Shown: in pieces, positions 59,730-64,000 of the stretch | How positions within the stretch are numbered: the first letter of the stretch is position 1 | Layout of the letters: each line of letters opens with the position of its first letter | DNA from: Solirubrobacter soli DSM 22325 | GTDB taxonomy: Bacteria; Actinomycetota; Thermoleophilia; Solirubrobacterales; Solirubrobacteraceae | NCBI RefSeq assembly: GCF_000423665.1 | Contig: NZ_AUIK01000025.1 | Location: 1,858 to 65,857, forward strand | Direction of reading: 5' to 3' | Length of the DNA stretch: 64,000 nucleotides | The notes under the pieces: model-generated | Seen by the model: only the letters and a program-made list of their open reading frames with translations | The model's database searches: none | Told to the model about the DNA's origin: nothing | Position numbers and translations under genes: made by a program

Positions 59730-60892
59730 GCGGCCGTGGGCTCCTCGATGCGGCGGGGCAGCAGCGTCTCGCGGGCGATCACGAGGCGCTGGATCTGCGA
59801 CGTGCCTTCGTACAGCTGCATGATCTTCGCGTCGCGCATGAGCTTCTCGACCGGGTAGTCCTTGATGAAGCCGTAGCCGCCGTAGACCTGGACGGCGTCG
59901 GTGGCGACCTCCATCGCGGAGTCGGCCGCGAAGCGCTTGGCGTGCGAGGACTCGAGCGTGTTGCGCTTGCCCTGGTCGAGCAGCACGGCGCTGTTCCAGG
60001 CCGCGAGGCGGCTCAAATGCACCTTGGTCGCCATGTCGGCGATCAGGAACTGGATCGCCTGGTGCATCGCGATCGGCACGCCGAACTGGACGCGCTCCTT
60101 GGAGTACTGCGTGGCGAACTCGAAGGCCGCGCGGGCGATGCCCGTGGCCATCGCGGCGACGCCCGGACGCGTGCGGTCCAGGGTCATCATCGCGATCTTG
60201 AAGCCCTTGTTCTCCTCGCCGATCATGTGGTCGAGCGGGATCTCGGTGTCGTTGAACGTGATGGTCGCGGTGTTGGACGCCCGCTGGCCCATCTTGTCCT
60301 CCTTCTTGTCCACCGTGACCGTGTCGTCCTTGGGCACGAGGAAGCAGGAGATGCCGCGGTGGCCCTTCTCCTTGTCGGTCTTGGCGTAGACCGTGAAGAA
60401 GTTCGCGTAGCCGCCGTTGGTGATGAAGCACTTGGAGCCGTTGATGACCCACTTGTCGCCCTTGCGGGTGGCCGTGGTGCGCATCCCGGACACGTCGGAG
60501 CCGGCGTCCGGCTCGGTCAGGCAGAAGGAGGCGAACAGCGGCGCCTCGGTGAGCATCCCGAGGTACTTGGCCTTGAGGTCCTCAGAGCCGGCGAGCGCGA
60601 GCGGCGCCGTGGCGAGGCCGTTGGCCCCGATCGACGTCGCGATGCCCGAGCAGCCCCAGGAGAGCTCCTCCTCGATCAGAGCACCCTCCAGGTAGGAGAC
60701 GCCTGGACCGCCGTACTGCTCCGGGATGTGGGAGTTCATCAGCCCGAGCTCCCAGGCCTTCTCGAGGATCGCCTGCGGCCACGTGCCGTCGCGGTCGTAC
60801 TCCCAGGCGACCGGACGGATCTCCTTCTCCGCGAAGTCGTGCGCCATCTCGCGGAGGGCGATCTGCTCGTCGGTCAGTGTGAAATCGACCAT
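59726..60892 (-). CDS. Acyl-CoA dehydrogenase
   Basis: 388 residues. FAD-dependent fold with LTEPDAGSDVSGM, KCFITNGGYAN, ERVQFGVPIAMHQAIQF and VYGGYGFIKDYPVEKLMRDAKIMQLYEGTSQIQ, whose Glu362 is the catalytic base. It oxidises acyl-CoA to enoyl-CoA. A strong AAGGAG site precedes the ATG. A 16-bp palindrome TTGACTG-GT-CAGTCAA lies 26 bases upstream, a likely TetR-family operator. The nearby HAD-ECH fusion supports a role in fatty-acid breakdown. Confidence 0.96.
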   Translation of the reverse strand: MVDFTLTDEQIALREMAHDFAEKEIRPVAWEYDRDGTWPQAILEKAWELGLMNSHIPEQYGGPGVSYLEGALIEEELSWGCSGIATSIGANGLATAPLALAGSEDLKAKYLGMLTEAPLFASFCLTEPDAGSDVSGMRTTATRKGDKWVINGSKCFITNGGYANFFTVYAKTDKEKGHRGISCFLVPKDDTVTVDKKEDKMGQRASNTATITFNDTEIPLDHMIGEENKGFKIAMMTLDRTRPGVAAMATGIARAAFEFATQYSKERVQFGVPIAMHQAIQFLIADMATKVHLSRLAAWNSAVLLDQGKRNTLESSHAKRFAADSAMEVATDAVQVYGGYGFIKDYPVEKLMRDAKIMQLYEGTSQIQRLVIARETLLPRRIEEPTAA

Positions 60893-60917
60893 CTCAAAAC
60901 TCCTTGCCAGCTCACGA

Positions 60918-60933
60918 TTGACTGGTCAGTCAA
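60918..60933. promoter_or_regulatory. TetR-type operator upstream of acyl-CoA dehydrogenase
   Basis: TTGACTG-GT-CAGTCAA, 7-bp arms with a 2-base centre. It is between divergent genes; TetR repressors of acyl-CoA dehydrogenase genes in actinobacteria bind similar TTGACTGNNCAGTCAA-like dyads. No TetR gene is adjacent. Confidence 0.7.
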
Positions 60934-60981
60934 CAGTCTCAATGGTACCCGCTTTTGACCGGAACGGCACAATGAACGGAA

Positions 60982-61320
60982 GTGCAGGACGCGCTGCCGA
61001 TCGTGATCGTGGCCGTGGTGGTCGTCGCCGGGCTGGTCGGTGTTGCGGCGCTCGGGCTGAGCCGCGCGCCATACGACAACATCGGCCGTTCCGATCTGAC
61101 CCTTGACTCGCGAGTCAACGAAGATTCGAGCCGCGACGAGGAGATCGCGCAGATGCTCACCGCGCTCGGGCGGCCTCACACGACGCCGCGCGATCCCGCG
61201 CTCGAGGCCGAGGTCAGGGCCGCGATCGAGGCCCGCAACCGGCGCCTGATCGCCCGCGGCAAGCCGCCGCTCGACGTAGAAGGAGAGGTCGAACGGCGCC
61301 TTTTCAGTCAGGACGGGTAG
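60982..61320 (+). CDS. Membrane-anchored hypothetical protein
   Basis: 112 residues, GTG start. N-terminal membrane helix LPIVIVAVVVVAGLVGVAALGL (about 5-26) then a charged cytoplasmic or external region with IAQMLTALGRPH and EVRAAIEARNRRLIARGKPPLD motifs. No family recognised. Divergent from the dehydrogenase with the operator-like palindrome in the spacer; it is followed 10 bases later by an acidic protein, so the two are probably co-transcribed. Confidence 0.65.
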   Translation: MQDALPIVIVAVVVVAGLVGVAALGLSRAPYDNIGRSDLTLDSRVNEDSSRDEEIAQMLTALGRPHTTPRDPALEAEVRAAIEARNRRLIARGKPPLDVEGEVERRLFSQDG

Positions 61321-61330
61321 CCTCCCGCCC

Positions 61331-61645
61331 ATGCCTGCCCTGCGCCGCTTCGACGTTGACGAGCTCCTCACCCGTCCGGGCACCTACTTCAACCCAGAGA
61401 CCGAGATCGTCCTGATCGTCGATGATTCCGCCCATGTCGACCTCGAGCTGATCGAGGACGAGGAGGCCGACGAGGTCGCCGAGTGGATCCTGCTCGGCGA
61501 CGACCCCGCGATCGACGAGCACAAGCGCGACGAGCTGGTCGAGGCCTTCGAGACCCGCCGCGCCCGCTCCTCCGCGCGCGAGGATCCGGACGAGGACGAG
61601 GAAGAGGACGAGGACGAGCTCGAGCCCGACCCGGACGAGTACTGA
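61331..61645 (+). CDS. Acidic hypothetical protein
   Basis: 104 residues. The N-terminal ~75 residues are a small domain (RFDVDELLTRPGTYFNPETE, IVLIVDDSAHVDLELIEDEE, WILLGDDPAIDEHKRDEL), and the C-terminus is an Asp/Glu run (EDEEEDEDELEPDPDEY). No family recognised. It follows the membrane-anchored gene by 10 bases. A CCGGGG/CCCCGG stem at 61648-61669 lies between it and the convergent TolB-like gene. Confidence 0.68.
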   Translation: MPALRRFDVDELLTRPGTYFNPETEIVLIVDDSAHVDLELIEDEEADEVAEWILLGDDPAIDEHKRDELVEAFETRRARSSAREDPDEDEEEDEDELEPDPDEY

Positions 61646-61647
61646 AA

Positions 61648-61669
61648 CCGGGGGGCTGCCCTTCCCCGG
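61648..61669. terminator. Terminator-like stem between convergent genes
   Basis: CCGGGG (61648-61653) and CCCCGG (61664-61669) flank a short GC-rich loop. Weak, without a clear T-run. Confidence 0.35.
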
Positions 61670-61678
61670 ACCCCCGCT

Positions 61679-62692
61679 CTAGCCCCAGTCGGGGGCGGAG
61701 TCCCAGAGCTTCGTGCGCGTGAGCGGGCGGTTCTCGCTGCCGTCGGCGCGCATCAGATAGAGGTCGGCGTTCCCGTCGATGCCGTCGCTCGCATGCACGA
61801 TCCACGCGCCGTCGGGTGAGTAGGACGCCGAGAGGACGAGCGTCGGCGCCTTGAAGTGGGTGAGCTGCTTCAGGCCGCTGCCGTCCGCGGCGACGTTCCA
61901 GAAGTCCGACTGCTTGTCGTCCTGACCGTCGAAGGAGCGGAACAGGATGCGCCCGTCGGGCGCCCACACCGCGTGGTCGCCGGCGCCCAGCGACCATGGC
62001 GTCACCCGATGGTCGCCGCGCCCGTCGATCCCCACCACGTGCAGCGCCCGGCCGAGCTTCGGCCGCGTCCGCCACGAGTTCCAGCGCATGTAGACGACCT
62101 TCGTCCCGTCCGGGGAGACCATCGGCTGGGCCGTGTCGCCGGTGAAGTGGTCGCGGGAGATGATCGTCTTGCCGAACGCGGACCGCGGCTCGGCGACGAC
62201 GATCGAGGAGCGCTCGATCTGGTCGACGTCGCCGTGCTGTTTGACGCGGCCCTCCGAGAGCTGCGCGACGATCCGGCCGTCGCGCGTCCAGCTCGGGACG
62301 CCGGCCTCGCAGACCGGCTTCAGGCGGCAGCGGATCCTGACCTTGGTCGCCGCCCCGCCGTCGACGTTGACGCGCCAGACGCTGCACGCGCCGGTGGACG
62401 AGTCGCACCGTTCGAACGCGATCTCGCGGCCGTCCGGGGAGAAGTCGGGTTGGTCGTCGACCTCGGCCGGACCCGGATGGGTGAGCTGGCGCTCGCCGGT
62501 CCCGTCGGGGTTGATCAGGAACACCGCGCCCTGCCGGTGGTCCTGGTCGAGGTAGCGCCGGAAGGCGATCCGGCCGCTCGGCTGCGGCGCCTGCGCGGCG
62601 GCGGCCTTCGTGGTCGCGGGGGCGTCGTCGGTCCCGCCGCAGGCCGCGAGCAGGGCCAGCAGGCCCAATGGGAACAAGCGGGTGGAGTGCAT
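61679..62692 (-). CDS. TolB-like WD40/PD40 beta-propeller lipoprotein
   Basis: 337 residues from the ATG at 62692. A lipoprotein signal with lipobox LAAC (RLFPLGLLALLAACGG) precedes a propeller of PD40 repeats (DDQPDFSPDGREIAFER, AVWAPDGRILFRSF, LSASYSPDGAWIVHASD, NADLYLMRADGSENRPLT). TolB-like propellers bind partners at the cell surface; no enzyme is evident. A Thr/Ala-rich linker follows the lipid anchor. The frame from 62728 is open but adds a non-signal stretch. Confidence 0.85.
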   Translation of the reverse strand: MHSTRLFPLGLLALLAACGGTDDAPATTKAAAAQAPQPSGRIAFRRYLDQDHRQGAVFLINPDGTGERQLTHPGPAEVDDQPDFSPDGREIAFERCDSSTGACSVWRVNVDGGAATKVRIRCRLKPVCEAGVPSWTRDGRIVAQLSEGRVKQHGDVDQIERSSIVVAEPRSAFGKTIISRDHFTGDTAQPMVSPDGTKVVYMRWNSWRTRPKLGRALHVVGIDGRGDHRVTPWSLGAGDHAVWAPDGRILFRSFDGQDDKQSDFWNVAADGSGLKQLTHFKAPTLVLSASYSPDGAWIVHASDGIDGNADLYLMRADGSENRPLTRTKLWDSAPDWG

Positions 62693-62799
62693 GCGGCGGA
62701 CGCTAGGTATGGCGCGGCCCGCGATCACGAGGGCACGCCCTCGACCGTTCCAGGGCTGGCCCTCGTGTGCCGGCCCGGCGGCGGGCGTAGGGTCCGCCT

Positions 62800-64000
62800 A
62801 TGCGCCGTCGATGGCTGCTCCTCGCGCTCGCGCTGGCCGGCTGCGGCGGCCACGACGCGGCGGGCGGGACGTCCGCGGACGACCTGAAGATCGAGATCGC
62901 GCTGCGCGACGGCTCGCCCGAGATCCTGACGGCCTACAGCGAGGAACTGGCGCGCGAGAACATCCGCGTCACCCCGCGCATCAAGTGGCGTGAGCGCGAC
63001 CCGCGCCCGGAGGCGGGAACCCTCGCCGACGTGCGGTCGGGACGCCTGTCGTTCGCGTTGGTGGCCGCGCGGGCGTTCGACACGCTCGGCACGGACGCGT
63101 TCGAGCCGCTCTTGACGCCGTTCAGCGTCGACTCGCTCGCGCTGCAGCGCGCGGTGCTGGAGAGCCCGCTGGCCGGCGCGGCCCTGCGCGAGGTCGATGC
63201 GTCGGGGGTGGTCGGCGTCGCGGTGCTGCCCGGGCCCCCGCGGCACGTGCTCGGCCTCCGCCGGCCGCTGCTGACCCCGCGCGACTTCGCGGGGGCGCGC
63301 ATCGGCGTGCGCGACTCGCGGTTGTCGGCCGAGACGTTCCAACGGCTCGGGGCGACGACGGCTCCGTTCGTCGCCGACGACCGATCGGGCTTCGACGGGG
63401 TCGAGATCGATCTCACCGCGATCGAGCAGACCCGCGCCGACGAGGGCGCGGCGGTCATCGACCCGGACCTCGTGCTGTGGCCGCGGATCATGGTCCTGAT
63501 CGCCAACCGAGCCGCGTGGAACCGGCTCGCCGCCACGCAACGCTCGCGGCTGCGCGATGCCGCCCGGGCGGCGCTCCCGGCGACGCTGGCCGGCATCCGC
63601 GCGCTCGACGACGAGTCCTACGACATCATCTGCGCCCGCGGGTCGGTCACGTTCGCGCACGCCGACGTGACGGCGCTGCGGCGCGCCGTCGGGCTGCGCG
63701 AGGATCCGCGGATCGCGCGGCTGCGCGCGGACCTGCCGCCGGAGCCGCCGCACCGTGCGTGCACGCCGAGCCGGCGCGCCGTCCAATCCGGTCCGACGAA
63801 GATCGACGGGGTCTGGACGTTCACCAGCGACCGCGACGACCTCGTCCGCCACGGCGTCCGCGGCGGCGGTCTCACCCCCGAGAACTGGGGCCATCACGTG
63901 CTCGTCTTCTCGCGCGGGCGGTTCGCGATCACCCAGGAGGAGCCGGCGGCACCGGCGTGCACGTGGGTGTACGGGACGTACGCGGTCCGCGGCCGGCGGG
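62800..64000 (+). CDS. TRAP-type substrate-binding lipoprotein with C-terminal lipocalin-like region (3' partial)
   Basis: At least 400 codons, cut by the window end. The ATG at 62800 starts a lipoprotein signal (LLLALALAGCGG). Residues ~30-280 have the DctP-like pattern: periplasmic-binding segments LRRPLLTPRDFAGARIGV, RLGATTAPF, and NRAAWNRLAATQRSRLRDAARAAL. From ~330, IDGVWTFTSDRDD, ENWGHHVLVFSRGRFAI and CTWVYGTYAVRG fit the lipocalin-like fold found after such proteins in actinobacteria. No TRAP membrane component is in view. Confidence 0.7.
   Translation, partial: MRRRWLLLALALAGCGGHDAAGGTSADDLKIEIALRDGSPEILTAYSEELARENIRVTPRIKWRERDPRPEAGTLADVRSGRLSFALVAARAFDTLGTDAFEPLLTPFSVDSLALQRAVLESPLAGAALREVDASGVVGVAVLPGPPRHVLGLRRPLLTPRDFAGARIGVRDSRLSAETFQRLGATTAPFVADDRSGFDGVEIDLTAIEQTRADEGAAVIDPDLVLWPRIMVLIANRAAWNRLAATQRSRLRDAARAALPATLAGIRALDDESYDIICARGSVTFAHADVTALRRAVGLREDPRIARLRADLPPEPPHRACTPSRRAVQSGPTKIDGVWTFTSDRDDLVRHGVRGGGLTPENWGHHVLVFSRGRFAITQEEPAAPACTWVYGTYAVRGRR

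Overview
The window is a very GC-rich chromosomal segment with dense, mostly translationally coupled genes. It looks like an actinobacterium of the class Thermoleophilia (a Solirubrobacter- or Conexibacter-like organism). The reasons are the CarD-DisA-RadA block, a SigH-type sigma factor next to rlmB, the exported-protein N-terminus of the PSPSMVV...LGGTS type at 27.1 kb, and frequent GTG/TTG starts. The taxon is an inference from gene content; no rRNA is present. No tRNA, rRNA, CRISPR array, transposase or phage gene was recognised.

The backbone is on the minus strand. Read from right to left it runs tilS, hpt, ftsH, folP, folB, folK, coaX, dusB, greA, lysS, clpC, radA, disA, carD, ispD, PHP phosphatase, ispF, cysS, rlmB, sigH. 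This is close to the order of the Bacillus subtilis tilS-to-sigH chromosomal region, so a housekeeping supercluster is preserved here and interrupted by accessory islands. It covers tRNA modification and charging, purine salvage, membrane proteolysis, folate and CoA synthesis, c-di-AMP, recombination and isoprenoid precursor genes.

Islands: (1) 6.8-17.9 kb, between cysS and ispF, has a plus-strand lipid-type operon (SCP2-alpha/beta hydrolase, acyltransferase, SRPBCC), a DUF1835-like gene and a six-gene minus-strand operon of SWIM zinc finger, GNAT, DUF5691, MoxR AAA+ ATPase, DUF5682 and VWA protein. This last operon is the best candidate for a poorly described system. (2) 23.2-31.1 kb, between radA and clpC, has a 1200-residue BTAD/AAA/TPR regulator, an exported protein, a penicillin-acylase-family enzyme, a small membrane protein behind paired operator-like palindromes, and an ankyrin protein. 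(3) 38.5-41.0 kb has a TetR regulator coupled to an MMPL exporter between folB and folK. (4) 42.5-44.7 kb has a divergent EamA exporter and Lrp regulator plus two small genes between folP and ftsH.

The flanks are less conserved. At the left are a DUF2339 membrane protein (cut by the window edge) and a LOG protein. At the right (48.6-64 kb) are a MerR-cyclase fusion, an SCP2 protein, two coiled-coil proteins with lysine/alanine-rich tails around a purine-nucleoside phosphorylase, a large peptidoglycan hydrolase, a sirtuin, a beta-oxidation fusion protein, a dienelactone hydrolase, an acyl-CoA dehydrogenase with a clear operator, a TolB-like lipoprotein and a truncated TRAP-type binding lipoprotein.

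Six copies of a REP-like palindrome (core GGGGTCAGACCCC or GGGGCCAGGCCCC, flanked by TAAA/TTTA) lie at 17.9, 23.1 and 37.0-37.2 kb. All three loci abut 3' ends of minus-strand genes, and at two of them the palindrome supplies the stop codon.
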